From Thermodesulfobacterium sp. (GTDB lineage Bacteria; Desulfobacterota; Thermodesulfobacteria; Thermodesulfobacteriales; Thermodesulfobacteriaceae), in NCBI GenBank assembly GCA_017656385.1, contig JACDNX010000003.1, forward strand, positions 62,001 to 126,000: DNA of 64,000 nt, in the 5' to 3' direction. Positions 26,895 to 35,969 of the stretch are shown one piece after another. The notes beneath the pieces were generated by a model. That model saw only the letters and a program-made list of their open reading frames with translations. It had not been told where the DNA came from and did no database searches. Numbering within the stretch: position 1 is the first letter of the stretch; each line of letters opens with the position of its first letter. A program made the translations under genes and the position numbers.

Positions 26895-27489
26895 TTACCA
26901 TCCTTTCAAATTCAGGACTAACAGGGTATCCCTTTTCTTTTGCCAGATTTAGATTTTTTATAGCAGATTCCTTATCTTTTAGATAATAATAGGCTACAGC
27001 AAGATTGTTATAAATAATTCCTGCTTCAGGTGCATAAGTTTTGGCTTTTTCTAAAGCAGATATAGCCTCTTCAAATAGCTCTTTCTCAATCAATACAGTA
27101 GAAAGGTTTATCCAAGCTTCTGCAAATGTTTCGTCTATTTCAAGAGCCTTTTTGTAACACTTTTCAGCTTCATCAAGGTTTCCAAGTTCAAATTCAATCA
27201 AGCCGAGGTTGTTCCAGGCTTCTAAGGATTTTGGATAATACTTTAGAGTAAAGGTAAAAGCCTTTTTAGCTTCTTCTAAATCTCCCTCCTGAGCCAGCAA
27301 AATTCCCAAGTTAACCATAGCTTCAAAATGAAAAGGATCAAGTTTAAGCACTTTCTTGAAGGCTTCCTTAGCCTCTTGAAATTTTCCCAAATTAAAGTAA
27401 GCTATAGCCAATCTATGTTGGGCAAAAACTGAATGAGGATTTTCCATGGCTTCTTTTTCTAAAATTTTTAAAGCTTCTTCTGTAATCAT
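26881..27489 (-). CDS. TPR-repeat protein
   Basis: 202 residues of at least five consecutive canonical 34-residue TPR units with the W/L/G/Y/A/F/A/P pattern (AWNNLGLIEFELGNLDEAEK, YNNLAVAYYYLKDKESAIKN). No signal peptide. First gene of the TPR-DVU0298-TPR unit, with SD GGAGG upstream. Likely a protein-interaction scaffold. Confidence 0.85.
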   Translation of the reverse strand: MITEEALKILEKEAMENPHSVFAQHRLAIAYFNLGKFQEAKEAFKKVLKLDPFHFEAMVNLGILLAQEGDLEEAKKAFTFTLKYYPKSLEAWNNLGLIEFELGNLDEAEKCYKKALEIDETFAEAWINLSTVLIEKELFEEAISALEKAKTYAPEAGIIYNNLAVAYYYLKDKESAIKNLNLAKEKGYPVSPEFERMVNENL

Positions 27490-27530
27490 ATCTTACCTCC
27501 TTAAAAGCAATTAAAAGAATACCATTAAAT

Positions 27531-28595
27531 ATGAAGTTCTCAAGACATTATAAGAAAAAAACCTTGATATTTATACTTCTTGGTATCTTTGTTTTAATTT
27601 TAATATTTTTTTATTTTGAAAGCAGATCTCCTCTTTTTAAGCCTCAAAACTTGGAACCTTTAATAATAGAAATAGAAAGAGGAGAGAGTGTAGTTAACAT
27701 TGCCAGAAAGTTAAAAAAAAGGGGTATTATCAAAAGCGAACTTATTTTTATTTTTGAAGCCTTAAGAACAGGCACTTACAACAAAATTAAAGCTGGAGAA
27801 TATGCCTTTTATCCATACCAGAGCATAAGTGAGATTCTTACCTATCTCAGGGAAGGGAGAGTTTATCTTCGTAAAATTACAATTCCAGAGGGAGCTACAC
27901 TTTGGCAGATAGCAGATATCTTAGAAAAAAACAAAATATGTAAAAGGGAAGAATTTTTATCTTTTGCAGAAGATCCTTTAATAGCTGAAAGTTTTGAATT
28001 GCCTGGTCCTACCTTAGAAGGATATCTATATCCAGATACTTATTTCTTTCACAAAGACACACCACCAGAAGTGGTTATTCAAACCATGGTGGAAAATTTT
28101 TGGAAACACTGGAAGAAATTTAAAGATATTGCTAAAAAGAAAAAAAAATCACTCAAAGAGGTTATTACTTTAGCTTCTATAGTGGAAAAAGAAGCCTTGT
28201 ATTCTGAAGAGAAGCCCCTTATTGCTGCTGTGTATTTAAACAGACTAAAAAAAGGTATGCCTCTTCAAGCAGATCCGACTATAAATTATGCTTTAAAAAA
28301 GTTTAGAAGACTGACCTATAGAGACTACTATTCAGTCAAAAGCCCTTATAACACTTATTTAAATAGTGGGTTGCCTCCTACCCCTATATGTAATCCAGGA
28401 GAAGATAGCATAAGAGCCGTGCTTTTCCCTGCAAGGGTCTCCTATCTTTATTTTGTAGCTAAAGGTGATGGAACTCATTATTTTTCAAGAACTTATAAAG
28501 AACACTTAAGAGCTATTAAAAGAATTAGGAGTGAGAATTTTAATCAAACTTCAGACCTTTCTCTGATTTCTGAAAAGCAAAGTATAAGGAAATAA
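27531..28595 (+). CDS. mltG: Endolytic peptidoglycan transglycosylase MltG
   Basis: 354 residues. One N-terminal membrane helix (about 12-29), then a LysM-like subdomain (IEIERGESVVNIARKLKKRG) and the YceG catalytic domain with TLEGYLYPDTYFF, the catalytic Glu in TLASIVEKEA, and LQADPTINYAL. It cleaves nascent glycan strands at the inner membrane and helps set strand length. It converges on rsmA with a 56-base coding overlap. Confidence 0.95.
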   Translation: MKFSRHYKKKTLIFILLGIFVLILIFFYFESRSPLFKPQNLEPLIIEIERGESVVNIARKLKKRGIIKSELIFIFEALRTGTYNKIKAGEYAFYPYQSISEILTYLREGRVYLRKITIPEGATLWQIADILEKNKICKREEFLSFAEDPLIAESFELPGPTLEGYLYPDTYFFHKDTPPEVVIQTMVENFWKHWKKFKDIAKKKKKSLKEVITLASIVEKEALYSEEKPLIAAVYLNRLKKGMPLQADPTINYALKKFRRLTYRDYYSVKSPYNTYLNSGLPPTPICNPGEDSIRAVLFPARVSYLYFVAKGDGTHYFSRTYKEHLRAIKRIRSENFNQTSDLSLISEKQSIRK

Positions 28596-29295
28596 AGTCT
28601 TTAAGCTCAAGTTCTTCCACTCTTTTTTCTTCTGAAATCCCAGCATTCTTTAAACAGGTTTGGCTGATTTTGTGCTTCAGCATTTTTCTCTTTTGAGAAA
28701 AGAGTTTTGTCAGAAAGTTTTTGTAATCTTTAAGGTCAAAAATATATTTAATGTCCTTTCTTTCTAATCTTATAAAAGCAGAGACAACTTTTGGAGGAGG
28801 AACAAAAAATCTTGCAGGGATGCTCATAAGATATTTAACCTCATAAAAGGTTTTTACAAAAATGGAAAGCCAGGATTTTTCGTTTATAATTCTTTCTGCT
28901 ACCTCTTTTTGAACCATATAAAAACTATAAGGGATGTATTCGCTATGCTTTACTGTATTTTCTATAATCAAACTTGCTACATTGTAAGGTAAGTTTCCTA
29001 TCAACTTTAAGTTTTTTTCTCCTAAGGAAGAAAAGTCAAAATTTGTAGCGTCTGCATTGATAAAAACTACTCTCTCATCTTTTATGATATTTTTAAGATG
29101 CTCTATCATTTCGGGATCTATTTCGATGAGAAAAAGCCTTTTTAAAGGAGTGTTTAACAGTTTTTTTGTCAAGTTTCCTGTGCCGGGGCCGATTTCTACA
29201 ACCGTTTCTTTGGGTTTAATTTCTGCCAAATCTACTAATTTCTGTAAAATCCCTGACCCAATGAGTAGATGTTGAGCAAATTGTCTTTTTAGCAT
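28540..29295 (-). CDS. rsmA: 16S rRNA dimethyladenosine transferase RsmA (KsgA)
   Basis: 251 residues. Rossmann methyltransferase with the SAM motif VVEIGPGTGNLTKKLL, the acidic LIEIDPEM and the catalytic NLPYNVAS. The C-terminal helical domain is as expected. It dimethylates A1518/A1519 of 16S rRNA during small-subunit assembly. The 3' end overlaps mltG tail to tail. Confidence 0.95.
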   Translation of the reverse strand: MLKRQFAQHLLIGSGILQKLVDLAEIKPKETVVEIGPGTGNLTKKLLNTPLKRLFLIEIDPEMIEHLKNIIKDERVVFINADATNFDFSSLGEKNLKLIGNLPYNVASLIIENTVKHSEYIPYSFYMVQKEVAERIINEKSWLSIFVKTFYEVKYLMSIPARFFVPPPKVVSAFIRLERKDIKYIFDLKDYKNFLTKLFSQKRKMLKHKISQTCLKNAGISEEKRVEELELKDFISLYFAFQKSEKGLKFD

Positions 29296-29346
29296 AAAAG
29301 TAATTTTAACTTAATTTCTAAGAAATCATGTATTAAAATTTAATAA

Positions 29347-31683
29347 ATGATGCAAGATTATCCAGAAGAAATTTTAATATCTGTTAAAAAACCTTCTCGT
29401 TATTTAGGAAAAGAACCTTTCTTTCCTTACAAAGATTGGGAAGTCGCAAAACTTAAAGTTTGTTTGGGATATCCAGACTTATACGAGGTAGGAAGATCTC
29501 ATCTCGGAATTAACATTCTTGCAGGAATTATCAATGAAAAACCTGATTATCTTTGCGATCTCATTTATGCTGTTGCTCCAGATATGGAAATAGAGCTTAA
29601 AAAAAGAAAATTTCCTTTGCTAAGCTACAATTACAGGAAGCCTTTAAAAGAGTTTGATGTTGTAGGGCTGAGTTATGCATACGAACTTTTAATAACAGGA
29701 TTATTTCAAATTCTTGAGCTTTCTTACATACCTTTTAAAGCAGAAGAAAGAAAAATTTCGGATCCTGTTATTCTGGGAGGAGGTCCCTGTTGCGGAAATC
29801 CTGAGCCAGTATCAAATCTTTTTGATGCGATAGTGATAGGAGATGCAGAAGAAGCTATTCTTGAAGTGCTAAAAATAATAGAAAATTGGAAAAAAGAAAA
29901 GATTAAAAGGGAAATACTTTGGAATATGCTTAAAGATGTTGAGGGTGTTTATGTTCCTGTTTTGAAAAATAAACCCAGGAGGAGGATTTTTCTTTTTGGG
30001 AAATCTTTTTCTTTTCTGAATTCTATTCCTTTAATACCTCTTTCTCATGATAGAGTATCTCTTGAAATTTCAAGAGGATGCACAAGATCCTGCCGTTTCT
30101 GTGAAGCAGGAATTTATTATCGTCCAGTTAGAGAGAAAAGCCCGGAAGAACTGGTTGAAGAAGCGAAGAAAGCCTTTTCACTAACAGGATATAGAGAGGC
30201 ATCTCTTATGAGCCTTTCTGCTGGAGATTATACCTCACTTGAAAAGCTTATAGCTCGTCTTGAAAAGGAGTTTTATTCTTTGCCTCAAAAAGAATACGTT
30301 TTTTCTTTACCCTCTTTAAGAGTTGGAAGTTTAACTTCTAAAATTCTTGATTTTCTTAAAAAAGGAAGAACTTCAACCATTACCTTGGCAATTGAAGCTG
30401 CCTCAGAAAGACTTAGAAGGGTGATTAACAAAAAAATAGAAATAGAAGCCCTTTTTAAAGACTTGGAACTGGCTTTGAAATTCGGTTTTAGAAAAATAAA
30501 ACTCTATTTTATGATCGGACTTCCTACAGAAAAAAAGGAAGATCTGGAAGAGATTGTTAAACTTTATAAAGAATTAAGGAAAGCTTTTAAAAAACTTCAT
30601 ATAAGCATCTCAGCCTCAATTTTTGTTCCCAAACCACATACCCCTTTTCAGTGGGAAAGGCAGATAACCATAGAAGAAGCTTTTGAAAAAATAAATTACT
30701 TAAAGAAAGAGCTGGGAAAAAATTTTAAATATCATCAACCTGAGCAGAGTTTTCTTGAAGGAGTTATTGCAAGAAGTGGGAGGGAGCTTTTTCCATATTT
30801 AAAGGAAGTTTTTAAAAAAGGAGCTCGCTTAGATTCTTGGAAGGAGTATTTTGATTTTTCTTTGTGGAAAGCTACAAGCTGTGAACTGGGATTGGACCTT
30901 AAACAATATTTGAGAGAAAGAAATATAGAAGAAAGACTACCATGGGAACATATAAATCTCGGCATTAAAAAAGAATTTCTCCTTGAGGAAAGAAAAAAAG
31001 CTTATCAGGAAATCTATACAGAGGATTGTAGGTGGAATACCTGTGTTAAGTGCGGAGTTTGCAGAGGGAAAATTAAAAATTATTTAAGTAAAAAAGAGAT
31101 TGATAAAGAAGAAAATCAAGACAAAAATTTCTCAACTTTTATTATTAAAAAGTTCTCTGAAAATTACTGGTATGTAATTTATTACGATAAACTGGGGTCT
31201 TCCAAATTTTTGTCTCAGCTTGAAATACTCAGATTAATAGAACTTGTATTAAGAAGAAAAGAGATTCTTCTTTCTTATACTCAAGGGTTTAATCCGAGAC
31301 CTAAATTTGTATGCGATGAAGCCCTTTCAGTGGGTATTGAAGTAGAGGGAGAATTTTTAGGGATTGCTTTAAAGGAAAAAGTACCTGAAGAAAAAATAAG
31401 AGGGTTAAAAATTTATGAAGGGCTTATCTTTAAAGATGTTAAATTTTGTGAAAAAGGCAAGCCCTCTCCTCCGGAAAGAAGAGCTGTTTATCTTCTGTAT
31501 CCTTTCAAAGAGAACCCCTTTCAGATAAATTCTACAGAAAACTTTGAAGTTTCTTTTAACGGATCTTTTTATACAGTAATTCCTTTAAAGAAGGGAGTTT
31601 CCGTTGTCAAATTTCTTAAAGAAAATTTTAAAATAGATAATCCTTTAAAATATTATCGGATAATTAAGGTTTATAAAAAATAA
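29347..31683 (+). CDS. TIGR03960-type B12-binding-like radical SAM protein fused to DUF2344 domain
   Basis: 778 residues. The N-terminal region resembles a cobalamin-binding-like domain (GLSYAYELLITGLFQILEL, ILGGGPCC). The radical SAM core has C245, C249 and C252 (CTRSCRFC). Then comes a Cys cluster (WNTCVKCGVC) and, from about residue 610, a DUF2344/TIGR03936 domain (KFLSQLEILRLIELVLRR, GFNPRPK). The fusion is standard in many anaerobes. Its substrate is unknown; a role in RNA or ribosome-related modification has been suggested. Monocistronic. Confidence 0.88.
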   Translation: MMQDYPEEILISVKKPSRYLGKEPFFPYKDWEVAKLKVCLGYPDLYEVGRSHLGINILAGIINEKPDYLCDLIYAVAPDMEIELKKRKFPLLSYNYRKPLKEFDVVGLSYAYELLITGLFQILELSYIPFKAEERKISDPVILGGGPCCGNPEPVSNLFDAIVIGDAEEAILEVLKIIENWKKEKIKREILWNMLKDVEGVYVPVLKNKPRRRIFLFGKSFSFLNSIPLIPLSHDRVSLEISRGCTRSCRFCEAGIYYRPVREKSPEELVEEAKKAFSLTGYREASLMSLSAGDYTSLEKLIARLEKEFYSLPQKEYVFSLPSLRVGSLTSKILDFLKKGRTSTITLAIEAASERLRRVINKKIEIEALFKDLELALKFGFRKIKLYFMIGLPTEKKEDLEEIVKLYKELRKAFKKLHISISASIFVPKPHTPFQWERQITIEEAFEKINYLKKELGKNFKYHQPEQSFLEGVIARSGRELFPYLKEVFKKGARLDSWKEYFDFSLWKATSCELGLDLKQYLRERNIEERLPWEHINLGIKKEFLLEERKKAYQEIYTEDCRWNTCVKCGVCRGKIKNYLSKKEIDKEENQDKNFSTFIIKKFSENYWYVIYYDKLGSSKFLSQLEILRLIELVLRRKEILLSYTQGFNPRPKFVCDEALSVGIEVEGEFLGIALKEKVPEEKIRGLKIYEGLIFKDVKFCEKGKPSPPERRAVYLLYPFKENPFQINSTENFEVSFNGSFYTVIPLKKGVSVVKFLKENFKIDNPLKYYRIIKVYKK

Positions 31684-31961
31684 AATATGACTTCATAGAA
31701 GTTCTAATTTTAAATTTTTCTAATCTTTATTGAAATCGTAAGAAATATTTTATCTAAATATGTGAAAAAATTCTTTAATCTATTTTAACCTGATGAAGTT
31801 ATGATATGGAATAATTATATATGCAAAATGAAAAAAGGAATTTTAGAGAGGACTAACAAAAATGTTTTTAAGAATGTGAAAAAAATCTCTAAATATTTAA
31901 AGAATTAAAAAAATGGTTTCAAGTTTAAAGATAACTATAGTGTTATTAAAGGAGGTGTGTT

Positions 31962-34040
31962 ATGCAGGAAGAAAGAGCTCATTTTAAAGATGTTTTACCT
32001 GTTGCTATAGTTGCTTGGACTGGGGCATTATTAGAATGGCTTGATTTTTACACTTATGCTATTCTTGCCAAGATTTTAGCGAACATTTACTTTCCGAGTC
32101 ACGACCCTGTAGCGAGTTTGTTAGCTTCCTTTGCTGCTCTTGCCGTAGGTTTCCTTTTTAGGCCCCTTGGAGCTCTTATGTTTGGTAAAATAGGGGATCA
32201 GTTTGGTCGTAAAGTTGCTTTTCTAACAGCTGTTAGCATGATGATGGTTGGAACTCTTGGAATCGCGGCTCTTCCTGGTTATGCTACTCTTGGAATTGTT
32301 GCTTCTATAGGAATTTTTGTGTTAAGAATTATTCAGGGTTTGGCTTTAGGAGGAGGTTATGGTGCAGCTATAACCTATCTTGGAGAATTTACCCCTGACC
32401 ATCGGAGAGGTCTAATCACTGGTTTTCTTTTTACTACACCGGCTTTTGGTATGGCAATAGCTGCCAACTTGGCCTCAGCTTTGCAAAGCCATTTTGGTAT
32501 AGAAGCTTTTAATGCCTATGGATGGAGATGGTGTTTTGTTATTGCAGGTATTATAGTGTTTTTAGTTGCACTTATCATTCACTTCCTTTACAAAGAGACT
32601 CCTGTTTTTACTGCTTTAAAGCAGATAAGAAGAGTTACCAGTGCACCAATTAAGGAACTTTTTACTAACAAACATTATCTCTGGCTTTTCGTTCTTGCTT
32701 GGATTGGAGTAATTGGAGCACACGGACCCATCTGGTACACCAACCAGCTTTATATAAAGTTCTATGCAAATGACTTAGGAGTTCCAGCTAAACTCAGTAA
32801 TCAACTTCTTGCTTATGCTACTTATGCAGTTCTCTGGACCTACCTCTTTTTTGGATGGCTTTCTGATAAAATCGGAAGAAGACCTGTTCTTCTCTTTGGA
32901 ATTTACGGAAATGCCCTTCTTTTTCCTATAACATTTTATCTCATGAAAAACTATGTAAATCCTCCTGAAATTACTGCGCTCTTTTTGCTTTTTGCAGCTG
33001 GAACTTTTATGAATGGTATTGGTTACAGTGGTGCTATGTCAGCTATGCTTCTTGAACTTTTTCCTGCAAAGATCAGAACTACGGCCATTGGTTTTACCTA
33101 CAATATGGGATATGGTGTCTTTGGAGGACTTACTCCCTTTATGATTACGCTTCTTTTTAAGGTAACAGATAATCATTACTTTTCTGTTATTGTTTGGTCA
33201 ACCATTATTCCTATGATTATGGGACTTCTTTATCTTTTCAAGGGTTGGGAGACCAAAGGAGAAAGACTCTGGGAAGAACTTTCAGCTGGAAAATTTGCTC
33301 ACAAAGCCCTTATTTTACCTGCTAATATGAGTATTGGTGAAGCTATGAAAGAAATGCAAAAAGAAGGGCAACGTATTGCTATTGTTAGTGAAAATAGAAA
33401 GTATCTTGGAATTGTAGAAGAAAGGTCACTTCTTAAAGCTCTGGTTTCAGGGCATACTATAAAAACTCCTCTAAAAGAGGCAAAACTTGAAGTTGATGCA
33501 GTATTAGATTCAGCAAGAATTATTGATGCAATTGTATTGATTCAAGAAACCGGGGTCAAAGGAATTGCAGTAGTAGATAAAAATGAAAACATTTTGGGTT
33601 ATGTAGATCCTCGTTATGTCTTTAATGAGGTAGCACTTATAACTGCAGGAATTAAAAAGCCTTTTACCGAGCGTGTAAGAGTAGAAGAATTTATGAATCG
33701 TCCATTCACTGTAAATGATAATGTATCTGTTATAGAAGTTGCTAAACTTATGAGTGAAAAAGAGATAGGATTTTTGCCTGTTGTAAGTGCAGATACAGGC
33801 AAACTTGTTGGCGTTATTTCTGAAAAAGATCTTATGAGTGTTCTTTGCTGTGATATATCTAATAAAGACAAACCTATAAAAGAGTTTATGATCAAAGATG
33901 TGATAACTGTCTCACCTGATAGCACACTTAAAGAGACTTTGGAGAAGTTTATTGATAATAAGATAAGACATCTTCCAGTAGTTAGAGACAACAGAGTTGT
34001 TGGAGTAGTTTCTGTTAAAGATGTCCTGAAACTTATCTAA
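31962..34040 (+). CDS. MFS (metabolite:H+ symporter) permease fused to four CBS domains
   Basis: 692 residues. Residues 1-430 are a 12-helix MFS permease of the MHS group: WLDFYTY in helix 1, GKIGDQFGRKVAF as loop 2-3 motif, EFTPDHRRGLITG, and FGWLSDKIGRRPVLLF as the repeat motif. MHS members import organic acids, betaine, proline or shikimate. From about 440 to the end come two CBS pairs (RVRVEEFMNRPFTVNDN, VGVISEKDLMSVL, IKDVITVSPDSTL, VVGVVSVKDVLKL). CBS pairs usually bind adenine nucleotides and would gate transport by energy charge. Such a cytoplasmic regulatory tail is uncommon on MFS carriers. Strong SD AAAGGAGGTG. Confidence 0.9.
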   Translation: MQEERAHFKDVLPVAIVAWTGALLEWLDFYTYAILAKILANIYFPSHDPVASLLASFAALAVGFLFRPLGALMFGKIGDQFGRKVAFLTAVSMMMVGTLGIAALPGYATLGIVASIGIFVLRIIQGLALGGGYGAAITYLGEFTPDHRRGLITGFLFTTPAFGMAIAANLASALQSHFGIEAFNAYGWRWCFVIAGIIVFLVALIIHFLYKETPVFTALKQIRRVTSAPIKELFTNKHYLWLFVLAWIGVIGAHGPIWYTNQLYIKFYANDLGVPAKLSNQLLAYATYAVLWTYLFFGWLSDKIGRRPVLLFGIYGNALLFPITFYLMKNYVNPPEITALFLLFAAGTFMNGIGYSGAMSAMLLELFPAKIRTTAIGFTYNMGYGVFGGLTPFMITLLFKVTDNHYFSVIVWSTIIPMIMGLLYLFKGWETKGERLWEELSAGKFAHKALILPANMSIGEAMKEMQKEGQRIAIVSENRKYLGIVEERSLLKALVSGHTIKTPLKEAKLEVDAVLDSARIIDAIVLIQETGVKGIAVVDKNENILGYVDPRYVFNEVALITAGIKKPFTERVRVEEFMNRPFTVNDNVSVIEVAKLMSEKEIGFLPVVSADTGKLVGVISEKDLMSVLCCDISNKDKPIKEFMIKDVITVSPDSTLKETLEKFIDNKIRHLPVVRDNRVVGVVSVKDVLKLI

Positions 34041-34082
34041 AGTGAGGATAATCAATTTGATAATCAATTTCCTATAACAAAG

Positions 34083-34108
34083 AAGGGGACCTAAGAACAG
34101 GTCCCCTT
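34083..34108 (+). terminator. Terminator after the MFS-CBS gene
   Basis: AAGGGGACCT (34083-34092), loop AAGAAC, AGGTCCCCTT (34099-34108), then TCTTTATTT: a perfect 10-bp stem. Confidence 0.9.
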
Positions 34109-34190
34109 TCTTTATTTAATACTTAAATTTTCCTTGCGAATTTACATTTTTTTGGTATTTTTAGGGAAAATTTTTTGTTTAGAGATAAAC

Positions 34191-35447
34191 ATGCCTGAGT
34201 GTTTGCCCTTTTGTGCTTGGAGATACAACCCAGAAAAAGTAAAAATAGAAGAAGTTGTTGCTCCACCTTATGATATTGTTTCAGAAGAAGAGATAAGAAA
34301 ATTTAAAATTAAAAGCCCTTACAACATATTTCATTTGGAACTTCCAGAAGATTACAAAAAAGCAAAAGACTTGTTGGAAAGCTGGATAAATTCTGAGATA
34401 CTCATTAAGGATAAAACCCCAAGTATTTACTTTTACGAGTTGAAATTTTCGTATCAAAACAAAAGCTTTGTAAGAAAAGGATTTATTCTTTTGGTAAAAC
34501 TTAGTTCTTTTGAAGAAGGAAAAATTTTTCCTCATGAACGAACTTATTCTAAAATTACCGATGACAGATTTGAATTGCTAAAAACTACTCGTTTTCAGTT
34601 TAGCCAAGTTTTTGCCCTTTATGAAGATCCTTTTCTTGAAACCCTTAAAGCTGTTGATAAAAACAAGGAGTTTTTGTATAGAATACAGTTCGGAGACGAG
34701 GATCACAGACTTTATAAAATTTCTGAAAAAAAACTTATAAGAAATCTTTTAGAAATTTTTAAGAATAAAAAGTTTTATATTGCTGATGGACATCATCGTT
34801 ATAAAACAGCTTTAAGATTTAAGGAATATATGGAAAGTATTTACGGAAAAAGTTCCTCAAAAGATTACAACTATATATCTATGTATATTTCACCCTTAGA
34901 AGATGAAAACTTACTTATGCTTCCCACTTATAGAGCCTATTATTTTGAAAAGGCAGAAGGCTTAATAAAAGAAATGTATAGATTCGCAACTCAAAAAGAA
35001 ACTTTGAAAATAAATGAAGGTATAGAACTAAATCATTGTTTTGAAGATAATTCTAAGGAATGGGGTATTCTTTTTGGAGAGGAGATAAAAATTTTTTCCT
35101 TAAAAGATGAAGTTTTTGAAGATATTAAAAATAGGGATTCTATTTTTTCAGAAATACCACTTTATAATTTTTTATGGGTTTTTGAAAAAATTTTAAAAGT
35201 AAAAGAGGAAGCTCTAAAAGAGAAGGGGAAAGTAAAATTTATTTCAGATATAAGGGAATTGCTGAAAGAAGTGAGTAAAGGTGCTTTGGGTGTTGTATTT
35301 CCTTTCATCTCGTCTGAAATTTTAAAAAAAGTAGCCCTTGCCCAAAAACTTATGCCTCATAAATGCACATATTTTTATCCTAAAATTTTAACAGGTCTTG
35401 TATTGAATGAAATAAATGGTAACGATTTAAAATACAACACTTTGTAA
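34191..35447 (+). CDS. DUF1015 family protein
   Basis: 418 residues from the ATG at 34191 (MPECLPFCAWRYNPEKVK). An in-frame ATG at 34134 would add 19 hydrophobic residues lacking in the family. Motifs typical of DUF1015: VVAPPYDIVSEEE, PYNIFHLELPED, GKIFPHERTYS, FYIADGHHRYKTAL. The biochemical role is unknown; it is often linked to serine or cell-envelope metabolism in annotations without proof. It overlaps the next start (TAATG). Confidence 0.88.
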   Translation: MPECLPFCAWRYNPEKVKIEEVVAPPYDIVSEEEIRKFKIKSPYNIFHLELPEDYKKAKDLLESWINSEILIKDKTPSIYFYELKFSYQNKSFVRKGFILLVKLSSFEEGKIFPHERTYSKITDDRFELLKTTRFQFSQVFALYEDPFLETLKAVDKNKEFLYRIQFGDEDHRLYKISEKKLIRNLLEIFKNKKFYIADGHHRYKTALRFKEYMESIYGKSSSKDYNYISMYISPLEDENLLMLPTYRAYYFEKAEGLIKEMYRFATQKETLKINEGIELNHCFEDNSKEWGILFGEEIKIFSLKDEVFEDIKNRDSIFSEIPLYNFLWVFEKILKVKEEALKEKGKVKFISDIRELLKEVSKGALGVVFPFISSEILKKVALAQKLMPHKCTYFYPKILTGLVLNEINGNDLKYNTL

Positions 35448-35968
35448 TGCTTGATGATAGTATTAAGTATTTCAAAAATTTAGAAGAACTTTATAGAAAT
35501 TTTTTTAGAAAAAAGCTTAAGGAGGATATTTTTATAAGAGAAAAACTTGACAGCCTTTTACAGGCTATTAATAATTCAAGAAAAGCTTTTATAGAAACAG
35601 GCTCTTTTGAGTTTTGTGCTAAGTGTGCAAGAGCAGGTGAGAAGTGCTGTCAGGCTGGTCTGGAATGGAAACTTAATAGATCTGAATTTTTTATAAATCT
35701 CTTATTAGCAGAAAAGACAGGTTTTTCTATAAAGTTAAATCTGGAAAGACCTGATGATTGTTTGTTTTTGGGAGAAAAAGGTTGCAGTCTTATATTAACT
35801 CCTCTTTTTTGCAGGAATTTTTTTTGTGATAAACTTTCAAAATTCTTGGGACACAAAAAACTTATAAAAATCCAACACGCTATGGAAGATGAAGCAATTA
35901 TTAGTTTCCAACTTGCAGACTACATAAATAAAAAGTATATAATTCCGTATTTAAGCATGGTAAGATAA
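35447..35968 (+). CDS. Cys-rich protein of unknown function
   Basis: 173 residues. Cysteines cluster as FCAKCARAGEKCC, then DDCLFLGEKGC and PLFCRNFFC: at least eight, a likely metal or iron-sulfur site similar in layout to YkgJ-type cluster proteins, though I cannot assign it firmly. Start codon overlaps the DUF1015 stop; the epimerase gene follows after 1 base, so all are likely one operon. Confidence 0.7.
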   Translation: MLDDSIKYFKNLEELYRNFFRKKLKEDIFIREKLDSLLQAINNSRKAFIETGSFEFCAKCARAGEKCCQAGLEWKLNRSEFFINLLLAEKTGFSIKLNLERPDDCLFLGEKGCSLILTPLFCRNFFCDKLSKFLGHKKLIKIQHAMEDEAIISFQLADYINKKYIIPYLSMVR

Positions 35969-35969
35969 A

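Noticed and set aside
31684-31961. 278-base intergenic region before the MFS-CBS gene as riboswitch or small RNA
   Set aside because: A/T-rich with no stable stem-loop or recognisable aptamer; only the SD before the ATG is clear.
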